Assembly (NCBI GenBank): GCA_023134145.1
Contig: JAGLUW010000004.1
Span: forward strand, 1 to 64,000
DNA: 64,000 bases
Reading direction: 5' to 3'
Origin: Sulfuriflexus sp.
GTDB lineage: Bacteria > Pseudomonadota > Gammaproteobacteria > AKS1
Position numbers and translations under genes: made by a program. The notes under the pieces were generated by a model. The model was given only the letters and a program-made list of their open reading frames with translations. It was not told the DNA's origin and did not search any database. This document shows, piece after piece, positions 52,176-61,568 of the stretch (position 1 is the first letter of the stretch; every line of letters begins with the position of its first letter).

Positions 52176-52697
52176 ATGAAAGAATCAAACGTCAGCATTG
52201 GCTTAATCAATCCTAAGAGCCCTTATAATGTGAGTTCGGTAATGCGAACAGCAGGGAACTTTGTAGTTGATAGCGTTTTTTATACAGGTAAACGTTACCC
52301 GCGTGCCTTAATGCGTAATCCGGGCTTGCCTGATATGCATCGCAAGGTAGGTCAGGCTATCTCGCTCACAGAAGTGACTTCCATAATCGATGCAGCATCA
52401 AACGATATGAAGTTGGTGTGCATAGAGTTCGCTGAAAATGCCATAGCGCTACCTGAGTTTGAACATCCTGATAATGTTTTATACATCTTTGGTCCAGAAG
52501 ACGGCACGATGAGCCAAGAAATTATCGATAGCGCAGATGCGGTTGTATATGTGCCAACCATCAATAGTATGAATCTGGCTGCTACCGTTAACGTGGTACT
52601 TTATGATCGTTTAGCTAAATCGTCACAAGAGTTTGAAGGTAACGAGTTAATTTTACAGAGTCGAGATATTAATAATAGTTTAAAGGTGAAAGAATAA
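52176..52697 (+). CDS. SpoU/TrmH-family RNA 2'-O-methyltransferase
   Basis: 173-residue SPOUT-class methyltransferase. Motif 1 is INPKSPYNVSSVMRTAGNF (catalytic Asn/Arg region, about 11-29), motif 2 is NVLYIFGPEDGTMS (SAM-binding G-x-E, about 100-113) and motif 3 is VYVPTINSMNLAATVNVVLY (knot, about 128-147). It lacks the N-terminal substrate-binding extension of TrmH/RlmB, resembling TrmL-like short members in size. It methylates tRNA or rRNA ribose; the target is unknown. The start is supported by position; the ribosome binding site is weak. Confidence 0.85.
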   Translation: MKESNVSIGLINPKSPYNVSSVMRTAGNFVVDSVFYTGKRYPRALMRNPGLPDMHRKVGQAISLTEVTSIIDAASNDMKLVCIEFAENAIALPEFEHPDNVLYIFGPEDGTMSQEIIDSADAVVYVPTINSMNLAATVNVVLYDRLAKSSQEFEGNELILQSRDINNSLKVKE

Positions 52698-52720
52698 TTT
52701 TCTAGCGGTGAAGAGAACAA

Positions 52721-54982
52721 TTACTTACGGGTCGGTTTCTTTCGTGTCGACTTTTTACGTGTTGTCGCGCGCAATTTTTCTGATGGCTTGCCTCGACCTT
52801 TCGAGACTGCTTTTTTTGCTACTCGCTTCGTATTAATTTTATTAGTTTCTTTTCTCTTCGTTTTTTTCTTGCTGCCATGCTTGTCTTGAGCCGTTTGTTT
52901 CTTTTCAGCGGCATAGCCGCGAGCACCTTCAGGACGACCGCCAGTACCGGCTGGTTGCCAACTAGGCACAAGTTGTTTCTTACCATTACCAATTAAATCA
53001 GTACGTCCCATTCGTTTTAAGGCGGCACGTAACATCGGCCAATTTTCTGCATCATGGTAGCGCAAGAAGGCCTTGTGTAGACGGCGACGTTTATCACCGC
53101 GTACAACGCTGACACGTTCTGAGTTTCTATCAACCTTCTTTAAAGGATTCTTTGCGGTGTGATACATCGCAGAGGCAATTGCCAGTGGCGTAGGTAGAAA
53201 GGCTTGCACTTGATCCGGTCGGAAATCATTTTCCTTTAACCATAGCGCTAAATTCAACATGTCTTCATCAGTCGTGCCGGGGTGGGCCGAGATAAAGTAA
53301 GGAATTAAATACTGTTCTTTACCCGCTTGTTTTGAAAACTTCTCAAACATTTCCTTGAACTTGTTATAGCTACCAATGCCCGGTTTCATCATCTTGCTTA
53401 ATGGGCCTTGTTCAGTATGTTCAGGTGCTATTTTTAGGTAACCGCCAACATGATGTTGCACTAACTCTTTTACATACTCCGGATCTTGCACAGCAAGATC
53501 GTAACGTAAGCCCGAAGCAATAAAGATCTTCTTAATGCCTTTGAGTTTACGAGCACGACGATAGAGATGAATTAACGGTTTGTGATTGGTATCAAGGTTT
53601 TTACATATTCCGGGGTATACACAAGACAAGCGACGGCAGGCTGATTCGATTTTTTCACTTTTACAAGCTAAGCGATACATGTTCGCGGTTGGCCCACCTA
53701 AATCAGATATGTTGCCGGTAAAACCGGGTGTGGTATCGCGAATCGTTTCTATCTCATGAATAATAGAATCTTCGGAACGGCTTTGAATAATACGACCTTC
53801 ATGTTCAGTAATAGAACAGAAGGTACAACCACCAAAACACCCGCGCATAATATTAATAGAGAAACGGATCATCTCCCATGCTGGCAATTTCGCTTTGCCA
53901 TAAGCAGGGTGAGGCATGCGGGTGTATGGAAATTCAAATAGCTGATCCATTTCCTCGGTAGACAGTGGAATAGGTGGTGGGTTTAACCAAACCGTACGTT
54001 GGCCATGCACTTGTATGAGTGCGCGAGCATTGCCTGGGTTGGTTTCCATATGAAACACCCGTGAGGCATGTGCGTAGAGTACCTTGTCGCAGGCAACTTG
54101 TTCAAAAGACGGTAAGCGTAAAACAGTTTTGTCACGGTTAAGTTTTACACGACGTGTATCAAGTTCCACAACAACTTTATCGGTGCTTTCGGTTTTGCTT
54201 TCGGCGCTAGCTTGTTCGCAATCTGGTTTTTCAGCATAAGGGTCAGGGTGCTGTTCAATCTTGCCTGGCTTATCTACATCCGTGGAGTTCACAATAGCCC
54301 AATCACTGGGTACTGTTTTACTCATGTAGGCTGTGCCGCGAACATCAGTAATTTCACTAATTGCTTCGCCGTTAGCAAGACGGTGAGCAACTTCGGTAAT
54401 AGCACGTTCGGCATTACCATAAATAAGCAGATCGGCTTTTGAATCGGGCAGAATAGATTTACGCACTTTGCCAGACCAATGGTCATAGTGTGCAATACGC
54501 CGCAAGCTTGCTTCAATACCACCAATAATGACTGGTACACCTTTATAAGCCTCGCGTACGCGTTGGCTATAAACCATCACTGAACGATCAGGACGTTTAC
54601 CCGCTTCACCATTGGGAGTATAAGAATCGTTATGGCGCAAACGTCGATCGGCGGTATAACGATTTACCATTGAATCCATGTTGCCAGCGGTAACACCAAA
54701 AAACAGATTAGGCTTACCTAATTCCATAAAGGCATTTTTATCCTGCCAATTTGGTTGAGAAATAATACCGACTCGAAAACCTTGTGATTCTAGTAAACGA
54801 CCAATCATCGCCATACCAAAGCTAGGATGATCGACATAGGCATCGCCAGTTACGAGGATGATGTCGCAACTATCCCAGCCAAGCTCATCCATCTCTGCAC
54901 GTGACATGGGCAATACCGGTGCGATACCGAAGCGCTTGGCCCAGTACTGACGATGAGAAAATAGGTTGGTGGCTTTGTGCAT
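52721..54982 (-). CDS. ygiQ: YgiQ family radical SAM protein
   Basis: 753-residue member of the YgiQ family. An N-terminal cobalamin-binding-like region ([20 protein letters not shown] ... [16 protein letters not shown], about 17-70) is followed by the radical SAM domain with C-x3-C-x2-C in [17 protein letters not shown] (about 365-380) and [23 protein letters not shown]3362 lies C-terminal, about 595-650. Extra C-terminal sequence (about 690-753) is highly Lys/Arg/Thr rich ([16 protein letters not shown]). A candidate -10 TATAAT (minus strand, 55036-55041) and a palindrome at 55017-55031 lie upstream. Function unknown, and the chemistry beyond SAM cleavage cannot be read. Confidence 0.92.
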   Translation of the reverse strand: MHKATNLFSHRQYWAKRFGIAPVLPMSRAEMDELGWDSCDIILVTGDAYVDHPSFGMAMIGRLLESQGFRVGIISQPNWQDKNAFMELGKPNLFFGVTAGNMDSMVNRYTADRRLRHNDSYTPNGEAGKRPDRSVMVYSQRVREAYKGVPVIIGGIEASLRRIAHYDHWSGKVRKSILPDSKADLLIYGNAERAITEVAHRLANGEAISEITDVRGTAYMSKTVPSDWAIVNSTDVDKPGKIEQHPDPYAEKPDCEQASAESKTESTDKVVVELDTRRVKLNRDKTVLRLPSFEQVACDKVLYAHASRVFHMETNPGNARALIQVHGQRTVWLNPPPIPLSTEEMDQLFEFPYTRMPHPAYGKAKLPAWEMIRFSINIMRGCFGGCTFCSITEHEGRIIQSRSEDSIIHEIETIRDTTPGFTGNISDLGGPTANMYRLACKSEKIESACRRLSCVYPGICKNLDTNHKPLIHLYRRARKLKGIKKIFIASGLRYDLAVQDPEYVKELVQHHVGGYLKIAPEHTEQGPLSKMMKPGIGSYNKFKEMFEKFSKQAGKEQYLIPYFISAHPGTTDEDMLNLALWLKENDFRPDQVQAFLPTPLAIASAMYHTAKNPLKKVDRNSERVSVVRGDKRRRLHKAFLRYHDAENWPMLRAALKRMGRTDLIGNGKKQLVPSWQPAGTGGRPEGARGYAAEKKQTAQDKHGSKKKTKRKETNKINTKRVAKKAVSKGRGKPSEKLRATTRKKSTRKKPTRK

Positions 54983-55016
54983 AATCGAAATGTCTTACAA
55001 AGTAAGGTGTATTACC

Positions 55017-55041
55017 CGAGTAAATTACTCGAGCAATTATA
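55017..55041 (-). promoter_or_regulatory. Promoter and overlapping palindrome of ygiQ
   Basis: On the minus strand TATAAT (55036-55041) is a consensus -10. About seven bases downstream is a perfect palindrome CGAGTAAATTACTCG (55017-55031), covering the expected transcription start. A second dyad, CTTAC/GTAAG, lies at about 54993-55005. The arrangement suits a repressor site; no regulator is identified. Confidence 0.45.
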
Positions 55042-55065
55042 GCGCAGTTAGGCTTGTTTGCGGGG

Positions 55066-55434
55066 CTAACTACCCCTTTTAATTTTCAGTGCCAAAAGTA
55101 GATAGAGACTCAGATTTACAATGATGACAAGGCTGCCGAGTAGAATTTGTATGTCGTAGTTGAGTTTAGCAGGGTAGATTAGGGGTAGTAGGTAGTGTTC
55201 TATGAAACCGGAATTATAGCTTGCTTCACCTGCTGTTTGGCGAAGGCTGTTTTCCCATGGCGTTAGTGGGCATATCCAGTGGTTAAATTCGATGAGTATT
55301 CCCCAAAATACGGTTGGAAGATGCAAGTAAATCAGCCAGCGCCACTTCATAACAAGCAGCGCGCCAAGCACAACAAAAAGGATAAACAATAAATGCACAA
55401 TTAGAAGTGCATCAGCGGCAAGTGAATAAAACAT
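55066..55434 (-). CDS. DUF2784 family membrane protein
   Basis: 122-residue inner-membrane protein of the DUF2784 family. Three helices: about 6-28 (ALLIVHLLFILFVVLGALLV), 33-52 (WLIYLHLPTVFWGILIEF) and 95-115 (IQILLGSLVIIVNLSLYLL). Conserved residues include the HLLFILFVVLG helix with its histidine, and ICPLTPWENSLRQTAGEASY with the conserved PLT-x-x-E. Function unknown. It is divergent from the TIGR02647 gene. Confidence 0.85.
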   Translation of the reverse strand: MFYSLAADALLIVHLLFILFVVLGALLVMKWRWLIYLHLPTVFWGILIEFNHWICPLTPWENSLRQTAGEASYNSGFIEHYLLPLIYPAKLNYDIQILLGSLVIIVNLSLYLLLALKIKRGS

Positions 55435-55511
55435 AAGCTACTTATACCAGTCAAAATATGTAAATATCAACATATTGAGGTTATTAACTAACAAAAATTT
55501 AAGGTGTTCAG

Positions 55512-55757
55512 ATGGCTTATACCCAAGAAAATATTACAGAATTAGATTTATTGATGCTTTACGATTTATCAAATACACAAAAAGGTATTAAAATTCATAA
55601 AACAGCTGACGCAGAGAAGATAGCAGCAGCAAAGCGTTTATTTAAAAAAGGGTTTATTTCTCAGGTTGATGGCGGCTATTTAACGACCTTAGGTAGTGAA
55701 GCAGCCGAACAAGCACAATCGCTTTTTACTATGTTGAATGCACATAGTGGCGAGTAG
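55512..55757 (+). CDS. TIGR02647 family DNA-binding-like protein
   Basis: 81-residue protein of the TIGR02647 family of short conserved proteins. Seen: the opening TQENITELDLLMLYDLSNTQ, GIKIHKTADAEKIAAAKRLF, KKGFISQVDGGYLTTLGSEA and a final helix AAEQAQSLFTMLNAH. The order helix, helix, then LTTLG-type winged hairpin resembles small MarR/ArsR-like winged-helix proteins, but DNA binding is not demonstrated. AAGGTG lies seven bases before the ATG. It ends eight bases before the convergent peptidase gene end. Confidence 0.85.
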   Translation: MAYTQENITELDLLMLYDLSNTQKGIKIHKTADAEKIAAAKRLFKKGFISQVDGGYLTTLGSEAAEQAQSLFTMLNAHSGE

Positions 55758-55764
55758 CTTGCAG

Positions 55765-56424
55765 TTAACTGAGACCAGTTAAGGTCAGGATAAGTCTCAT
55801 AACGGTATTAATGATTGGCCCGATAACCTTCCAAAGAATGCCGCTGAATATTAAAGCAATTAAAATGAACATGCCATAGGGTTCGATCCGACTGACTGCA
55901 TAGGCCATTTTAGGTGGTAATAGACTCGTGAGGATTCGGCCGCCATCGGTGGGGGGAATCGGTATGAGGTTGAACACCATTAATACAGTGTTAATTAAGA
56001 TTCCGAATAATCCCATGTAACCGAGCGGCTCGCTGATTAACTCCATGCTATTCGGCAGTAGGTTGGCGAACTTCATTACCAATCCCCAGGCAATCGCCAT
56101 GAGTAAATTAGAACCAGGGCCAGCGATAGCAACTAGCGCAATATCGCGTTTTGGTTTTTTAAGATTACGCCAATTAATAGGAACTGGCTTGGCCCAACCA
56201 AAGGCAAAACCAACCGTATAAATAAGTATGGCAGGGACTAGGATAGTGCCAATAGGGTCAATGTGCTTGATTGGATTAAGAGTAAGACGACCCATCATAT
56301 AAGCCGTACTATCGCCAAGACGGTAGGCCACCCAGCCATGCGCAACCTCATGCACGACGATGGCAAACAAGGTCGGCAGGATGGCGATGGCCAGTAACTG
56401 GTAGGTGCTGAGTTCGGAAAACAT
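55765..56424 (-). CDS. Site-2 protease family (M50) membrane metallopeptidase
   Basis: 219-residue intramembrane zinc protease of the M50/S2P YwhC-like group. The active site H25-E26-x-x-H29 is in AIVVHEVAHGWVAYRLGD, and the second metal motif is in NLIPIPPTDGGRILTSLLPP (Asp of the DG motif). Helices at about 8-28, 55-72, 95-112, 130-152 and 180-212. There is no PDZ or CBS domain, so it is of the compact class. It may cleave membrane-embedded anti-sigma factors or signal peptides in principle; no target is shown. It stands alone next to TIGR02647. Confidence 0.92.
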   Translation of the reverse strand: MFSELSTYQLLAIAILPTLFAIVVHEVAHGWVAYRLGDSTAYMMGRLTLNPIKHIDPIGTILVPAILIYTVGFAFGWAKPVPINWRNLKKPKRDIALVAIAGPGSNLLMAIAWGLVMKFANLLPNSMELISEPLGYMGLFGILINTVLMVFNLIPIPPTDGGRILTSLLPPKMAYAVSRIEPYGMFILIALIFSGILWKVIGPIINTVMRLILTLTGLS

Positions 56425-56613
56425 AGTGCGGCGATTATATCAGACTCGAATGGTTTAATACCTTGACAGGCAATCATTAAATGATAAAAAACAGGCCAAA
56501 TTGTAGTCATATTTAAATCACTAAGTGATTTTATTTTCTACCGACCCGCTCACGGAACGAATAAATTAAATGTGTTCTCATTGAAGGAATGTTGAATTGA
56601 ATGAGGATATTTT

Positions 56614-57045
56614 ATGTTTAAGCTACGTTTGATTATTCGTAACACCCGAGTATTAATGATGACTGTCAGTCTTGGCATGATGTCAGGATGGGCAAATGCC
56701 GCAGAGATCCTTTGGACGCCAGAGCAAGATGTAGCAGGGTTTATGGTCATGGAACCGAGTATCAATATTGATGCATTGGTTGACGATGTCGTGACGCTGA
56801 AGATTGCGCTTAAGCAGGACGAAAAACGCCTATCTCGTCAGGTAGAGCAAAAACGTATTACAGGCAATGAAACGTGGTTGTCCTTCCTGCTACCCGGGGG
56901 GATGTTATACGCGGCTTACAAAAAGAATGCTCATACCAATGCGATACGCGAACATAAACTGGTGTCTTCCCAGCTTCTAGATATTACGGTTGATCTCGTT
57001 GCATTGACCACAACAGCTGAACCAATCGTAGTGGCTAAACGCTAA
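56614..57045 (+). CDS. Hypothetical secreted protein, 143 aa
   Basis: Unrecognised family. Residues 1-29 contain a signal peptide (TVSLGMMSGWANA/AE). The mature part is helix-rich: ALVDDVVTLKIALKQDEKRL, then a moderately hydrophobic segment (TWLSFLLPGGMLYAAYKK, about 90-107) that may be a membrane helix or amphipathic patch. The segment LVSSQLLDITVDLVALTTTA follows. GAGGA eight bases before the ATG supports the start. A terminator-like hairpin follows. Confidence 0.55.
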   Translation: MFKLRLIIRNTRVLMMTVSLGMMSGWANAAEILWTPEQDVAGFMVMEPSINIDALVDDVVTLKIALKQDEKRLSRQVEQKRITGNETWLSFLLPGGMLYAAYKKNAHTNAIREHKLVSSQLLDITVDLVALTTTAEPIVVAKR

Positions 57046-57055
57046 CAGGTTGCGA

Positions 57056-57084
57056 AAATGGGTCGGCAACAAGCCGACCCATTT
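57056..57084 (+). terminator. Hairpin after the 143-aa secreted protein gene
   Basis: AAATGGGTCGGC and GCCGACCCATTT form a 12-bp stem with a five-base loop eleven bases after the stop. The following T-tract is short, so termination strength is uncertain. Confidence 0.65.
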
Positions 57085-57168
57085 AGTACGCCATTCTGAA
57101 AATATTTTTCACACCAAATCGCTTTATTACAAGTTGCGCTGAGCATTAGAACCAAATACTATTTTTTA

Positions 57169-57927
57169 ATGCATGTTGCATTTGGAAATCACGCCGTGCC
57201 TGGAACCAGCAAGTTATTCCTTGTGCTGCTTATGCTATTGCCTGTTGTAGTACTGGCACAGGATGTGGTTGAAGTAGGTTCATTCTCGAAGGCAACGAGT
57301 GACGCCGTATTGCCAACAGGTTGGGAGCCATTAAATCTTGGTGGAGCTGAACGCCATTCTGAATACACACTGGTTGAAGATGATGGTGTGCTGGTGATGC
57401 GTGCGGACAGCGACAATGCCGCATCTGCATTGTTTTATCCCTTGAAGATTGATCTTGAACAAACACCGATCGTGCAGTGGCGCTGGAAGATCGGTAATTT
57501 ACTCGAAAAGGGCGATGCAACACGCAAGGATGGCGATGACTATCCAGCGCGCCTGTATATTATTTTTGACTATGATGCATCACGCTTGTCATGGTTTGAA
57601 AAGTTGGAATACGAAACCTACCACCTCCTTACTGGTACATATCCACCACTCGCTGCACTGAATTATCTGTGGGCAAATAAACTGCCCGTCGGTTCGTTAA
57701 TACCTAATACTTATTCCTCACGTGTGCAGATGTTCGCAGTGCGTAGTGGTGATGCTCAGCTTGGAGAATGGGTAATACAGGAACGTAATATCTACGAAGA
57801 TTACCTGCGTGCATTTGGTGAGGTGCCGCCCGATGTTGTGGGGATTGCCATCATGACAGATACTGATAATACCGGTGAGCAAGCAACGGCCTATTATGGA
57901 GACATTCGGTTATTGTCGGCAGAGTAA
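57169..57927 (+). CDS. DUF3047 domain exported protein
   Basis: 252-residue secreted protein of the DUF3047 family. The first ATG (57169) precedes a GTG at codon 10 (57196) that is preceded by GGA and gives a cleaner signal peptide (SKLFLVLLMLLPVVVLAQ). The family signature in the mature part reads LPTGWEPLNL, SALFYPLKIDLEQTPIVQWR, WKIGNLLEKGDATRKDGDDY, ARLYIIFDYD, LNYLWANKLPVGSLIPNTYS and FGEVPPDVVGIAIMTDTDNT, with GEQATAYYGDIRL at the end. Periplasmic beta-sandwich, possibly carbohydrate-related. Function not established. Confidence 0.85.
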   Translation: MHVAFGNHAVPGTSKLFLVLLMLLPVVVLAQDVVEVGSFSKATSDAVLPTGWEPLNLGGAERHSEYTLVEDDGVLVMRADSDNAASALFYPLKIDLEQTPIVQWRWKIGNLLEKGDATRKDGDDYPARLYIIFDYDASRLSWFEKLEYETYHLLTGTYPPLAALNYLWANKLPVGSLIPNTYSSRVQMFAVRSGDAQLGEWVIQERNIYEDYLRAFGEVPPDVVGIAIMTDTDNTGEQATAYYGDIRLLSAE

Positions 57928-58063
57928 TGTTTTAACAGGTATTTATGTGGCGATGATTCTAAAGTATTGCTTTATTTATCTTCACTGCTTGGCAAGTTCT
58001 ATTTTTAAATAAAATCTATTATAAAAATGTTGGACGAAGGATGACAAGTAAAATGTATCTGAG

Positions 58064-58654
58064 TTATTTTTTATAACGAGTCGCATATCGTAGTAATAAC
58101 ACTGAAATAAATATCATGATTATTTGTAGTAAGGTCATCCAATCGTAAAGCAATTCATAGAAATCCATGCGCGTGCCAGAATTAACATTGGTTGAAAATA
58201 CATAGTTCAACAACATTGTATCTAAAGTCCAACCCGGTACCGCGCCACAGCATCCGGCAAGCCAAACATAGTTAATTGAAACCAAGAACATTGTGCCTGC
58301 AATAAGAAAGGGTAGGCGAATAAGCCTCATCGGTTTCTTAAGTACTTGCGAGGTGATGAATGCTGCAAAGAGTATATGTAATAGGCTGTTGACAGGGTAA
58401 TAGTACAACGCGGCAATATATTCATTCGGCGCTGAGCTATTACCAAGGATAAGCACGGGCTGCGCAATGAGTTCACGTAAGCCGCTGCCAATATTACTTT
58501 TTATTAATAGTATTAAAAAATCAATATTATTAAGAATAGGTAGAGTAATGCTATTGAATAGTGCCCCGCTAGCAAGCATTAATAACAGTGCTTCCAGCCC
58601 TAGTATAATAAAAAGGTATAAAATACTAAGAGTGGTAAATTTGATGAACTTCAT
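58064..58654 (-). CDS. Hypothetical polytopic membrane protein, 196 aa
   Basis: Unrecognised inner-membrane protein with about four helices: about 7-30, 84-102, 113-130 and 171-190. The loop QPVLILGNSSAPNEYIAALY lies between the first helices, and a cysteine pair is in VWLAGCCGAVPGWTLD before a loop that includes STNVNSGTRMDFYELLYDWM. GGAATAG precedes the ATG. It stands alone, transcribed leftward, between DUF3047 and the His/Arg-rich protein gene. Confidence 0.5.
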   Translation of the reverse strand: MKFIKFTTLSILYLFIILGLEALLLMLASGALFNSITLPILNNIDFLILLIKSNIGSGLRELIAQPVLILGNSSAPNEYIAALYYYPVNSLLHILFAAFITSQVLKKPMRLIRLPFLIAGTMFLVSINYVWLAGCCGAVPGWTLDTMLLNYVFSTNVNSGTRMDFYELLYDWMTLLQIIMIFISVLLLRYATRYKK

Positions 58655-58760
58655 GAATGCTATTCCAATAATAATAGCGGTTACACTATCCTCGTAATGA
58701 AATAGCTGTCAAGTTATTAGGGTTGCCGGTGGCAGACTTATATGCCACCGGCAGTCGAAC

Positions 58761-59213
58761 CTAGTAATAGCGACTACGGGAATAATAACGGCGTTCTTTG
58801 TAGTTATCGCGGTTACGGTGACGATCCCTGTAGTTATCATGGCGTATGTCATGACGGGTATAACGATTATTACGTTTTATATGACGCCAGTAGGCATGAT
58901 GTTTCCGCCAGCTTTTATGAGGGTGTGAGAAGCTGCGAGGGTGACGATGTGAAATCCCCCGCTTATGTTGATATTTGTGTTCGAGATAAAATGCGCTGGA
59001 GGATATGTATCGCTGCTTCTTACGTTGCTGTGAGCGTTTATTTTTCTTGTGATGATTATCACGGTTCCGCGTATTACGTTGATGAGAGTCTTGGCTATGG
59101 CGTTGCTCATTATGACTAGTATGACGAGTCTCACGTTCATGGGCTTGAACTGTATTTATACCTATTAAACTAGTGGCCAAAGCCAATATGCTAATAATTA
59201 CTTTAGTATTCAT
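58761..59213 (-). CDS. Exported His/Arg-rich basic protein, 150 aa
   Basis: Low-complexity exported protein. A signal peptide (MNTKVIISILALATSLIGIN, cleaved near TVQA/H, about residue 24) precedes a chain made mostly of His, Arg, Asn, Lys, Tyr and Ser, ending RRYYSRSRYY. No domain is recognised; metal or polyanion binding is a guess. AGGTG lies before the ATG at 59213, which I prefer to the ATG at 59225. The complementary strand also carries an open frame (58742-59119), but the signal peptide argues for this strand. Confidence 0.6.
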   Translation of the reverse strand: MNTKVIISILALATSLIGINTVQAHERETRHTSHNEQRHSQDSHQRNTRNRDNHHKKNKRSQQRKKQRYISSSAFYLEHKYQHKRGISHRHPRSFSHPHKSWRKHHAYWRHIKRNNRYTRHDIRHDNYRDRHRNRDNYKERRYYSRSRYY

Positions 59214-59381
59214 GGTGCACCTCATTGTTCTTTAAATCGCTCAAACTTGCTTGAGCCTTGAATGTAGAATACGCGGTGATGCCTGAATGAAAGCTGAACA
59301 CACATATAGATCATCTAGGGATTGATTAACACCTTAGTATTTATGTATAAATAGAGTGCGGTTACACACCAAGGAAATAAT

Positions 59382-60161
59382 ATGTTGATTCAAGAAGACC
59401 ATGTAGACCTCGATACACCGATTGGCGTTATGCGTACGTTCATTTTTAGGCCGGTATCTGAAGGGAAATTTCCCGGTATTGTTTTATTTGCCGAGATTTA
59501 TCAAATGACAGGACCTATCGCACGTACCGCAAGAATGTTGGCTTGCCATGGTTATGTGGTTGCCGTACCAGAGATTTACCATGATTTTGAAAAGCCAGGC
59601 ACACCGTTTGAATATAATGAAAAAGACACAGAAAAAGGTAATAACTATAAAACAGAAAAGACCTTACAGTCTTACGATGACGACGCGCGTGCCTGCATTG
59701 ACCATTTACTAACGCGTGATGACTGCAATGGTCGTATTGGCAGTGTCGGTATCTGTCTTGGTGGTCATTTGAGTGTGCGTTGTGCGGAGAATCCAGAAGT
59801 ACAAGCTGCGGTGAGCTTTTATGCAACCGATGTTCATAGCCGCACTCTAGCCAAAGGCATGCAGGATAATACCCTGGATCGTTTTGCTGAGATTAAAGGT
59901 GAAATGTTGATGATATGGGGGCGACAAGATCCACATATCCCGCCAGAAGGTAGGCAACTTATTTATAGCGAACTAATTAAGGCTGATGTTAATTTTACCT
60001 GGCATGAATTTAATGCCCAGCATGCCTTTATTCGTGATGAAGGCTATCGATATAATCAACCCTTAGCTGATATTTGTAATGACATGATGTTCGAACTATT
60101 TAATCGTGTCTTGCAATTAGGTGTGAGAGAGCCGAAGGCATCAGATAAACAGAGTTGCTAA
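59382..60161 (+). CDS. Dienelactone hydrolase family protein
   Basis: 259-residue alpha/beta-hydrolase of the DLH family. A cysteine nucleophile sits in GSVGICLGGHLSVR (about residues 126-139), acid aspartate in MIWGRQDPHIPPEG (about 185-198) and histidine in FNAQHAFIRDEGYRYN. Opening motif GVMRTFIFRPVSEGKFPGIV is family-typical. Cytoplasmic, no signal peptide. It may hydrolyse lactones or small esters; no aromatic-degradation genes surround it. AAGGAAATAAT precedes the ATG. It is followed 25 bases later by the CHAT protease on the same strand. Confidence 0.9.
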   Translation: MLIQEDHVDLDTPIGVMRTFIFRPVSEGKFPGIVLFAEIYQMTGPIARTARMLACHGYVVAVPEIYHDFEKPGTPFEYNEKDTEKGNNYKTEKTLQSYDDDARACIDHLLTRDDCNGRIGSVGICLGGHLSVRCAENPEVQAAVSFYATDVHSRTLAKGMQDNTLDRFAEIKGEMLMIWGRQDPHIPPEGRQLIYSELIKADVNFTWHEFNAQHAFIRDEGYRYNQPLADICNDMMFELFNRVLQLGVREPKASDKQSC

Positions 60162-60186
60162 TACATATTAAGGTTAATATTGTTGT

Positions 60187-61500
60187 ATGAGGTTTAAATA
60201 TTTATTAAGTGTGTTATTTGGTCTGTGTATATTGCCAGCGTGGGTGTATGCGCAGAGTAGCTACGAAGAAGCAGTTGCTGAATTTAATAATGCGACAGGT
60301 GCATTTAAAATAGAATACAACAAGCTATTAGTTTATCGAGGCGTCAGAAAAGCACAGCAGCAGAATATCGATCTGGATTATGTACGCAAAGCATTAAAAG
60401 ATTATCCGCAAGACACTATGTTGTTGTTTTATAAATATGCTCCAGATAAGTCGTTGGCCGTCTGGGCCGTATCAGAAGAAATATTCGCATGGGAAAAAAT
60501 CAAAGCAAACAAACAGGTTCTGGCAAGTGTGCAAAACAAGTTGCGCAAACGCATATTATTAGATGTTCTAAAAAATGGTCGCATGCCAAAACGACGCGGG
60601 GCGGCAGAACCTAATCTTGATGATGTTAAATCAGTATCTGTTGCAGATTTAACACAATCCTTGTCGCAGGAATTATTGCCCAGTGATATCAGTGAAGCCC
60701 TGGGTTATGCAAAGCATCTTGTCATTGTCCCAGTCGAGTCTATTGGGACTATTCCCTTTTCTATGTTGTCGCGACAGGGTAGTAATAAACTATTAATTGA
60801 AGAAATGTCGATGCAAGTGGCGCCAAGCATGATCGATGCAGTTAAGCCTAAAAGCAGAGGTAATGCTTCAGCACGGCAAAGCGAGAAATTGCCACTAGTC
60901 GTTGGTAATCCCTTGTATGCAAATGATCCTGTTTGGGAATTACCGGATCTGCCTGGAGCAAAAGAAGAAGCAACAACAGTTGCTAAATTACTTGGTACGA
61001 CGGCATTAACAGGTGAACTGGCGAATGAGAAAAGTATTAGGCAAAAAATAGAAAATGCATCCTTACTCTATTTCGCAACACATGGCATTGCTGATGCTGA
61101 GTCACCACTAGACAATAGTTTTATTGCAGTGGCAGCAGAAGAAGGTGGTGATGGTCGCTGGACGTTGCGTGAGATAATGAATAGTGATTTAGATGCAGTG
61201 GATGTGGTCGTGCTGAGCGCTTGCCAAACGGGTTTGGGGAAAGCCATGTCGGGTGGCACAGTAAACTTGGCACGTTCTTTTACATTGGCGGGTGCTAATA
61301 AAGTAGTTATGAGCTTATGGAGTATTGAAGATACGGCAACGGCGACATTGATGGACGATTTTGTTAAATACTATCATCAGCAAGGCCAGTCGGTACCACA
61401 AGCATTGCGTTCGGCAATGTTAGAGTTGAGAAAGACACACGCGGACCCATTGTTTTGGGCCCCCTTTGTTACATTTGGTGGTAGAACTGCAATAAAATAA
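60187..61500 (+). CDS. Exported CHAT-domain cysteine peptidase-like protein
   Basis: 437-residue CHAT (caspase HetF-associated with TPRs) domain protein. A signal peptide lies at 1-22 (CILPAWVYA/Q). An N-terminal helical region (about 25-170) follows, then the CHAT fold (about 175-433): HLVIVPVESIGTIPFSMLSR, PLVVGNPLYAND, catalytic His299 in LLYFATHGIADAESPL and Cys346 in VVLSACQTGLGKAMSGG, ending DPLFWAPFVTFGG. The His-Cys dyad is intact. CHAT proteases are usually cytoplasmic, as in bacterial caspase-like defence and Craspase systems, and have TPR repeats. This one lacks clear TPRs and appears to be exported. No partner sensor is adjacent; dienelactone hydrolase is upstream. Confidence 0.87.
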   Translation: MRFKYLLSVLFGLCILPAWVYAQSSYEEAVAEFNNATGAFKIEYNKLLVYRGVRKAQQQNIDLDYVRKALKDYPQDTMLLFYKYAPDKSLAVWAVSEEIFAWEKIKANKQVLASVQNKLRKRILLDVLKNGRMPKRRGAAEPNLDDVKSVSVADLTQSLSQELLPSDISEALGYAKHLVIVPVESIGTIPFSMLSRQGSNKLLIEEMSMQVAPSMIDAVKPKSRGNASARQSEKLPLVVGNPLYANDPVWELPDLPGAKEEATTVAKLLGTTALTGELANEKSIRQKIENASLLYFATHGIADAESPLDNSFIAVAAEEGGDGRWTLREIMNSDLDAVDVVVLSACQTGLGKAMSGGTVNLARSFTLAGANKVVMSLWSIEDTATATLMDDFVKYYHQQGQSVPQALRSAMLELRKTHADPLFWAPFVTFGGRTAIK

Positions 61501-61568
61501 ATTTTTTAATGGGAAATCACTTACACGAAGTTGAATATTAGCGTGTTATTCTGTGCCAGGAGGCGGCG

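Noticed and set aside
58742-59119. Open frame of 125 codons on the plus strand, rich in Tyr, Asp and Cys
   Set aside because: It is the exact antisense of the His/Arg-rich exported protein gene. That strand has a signal peptide and a ribosome binding site, while this frame has neither.
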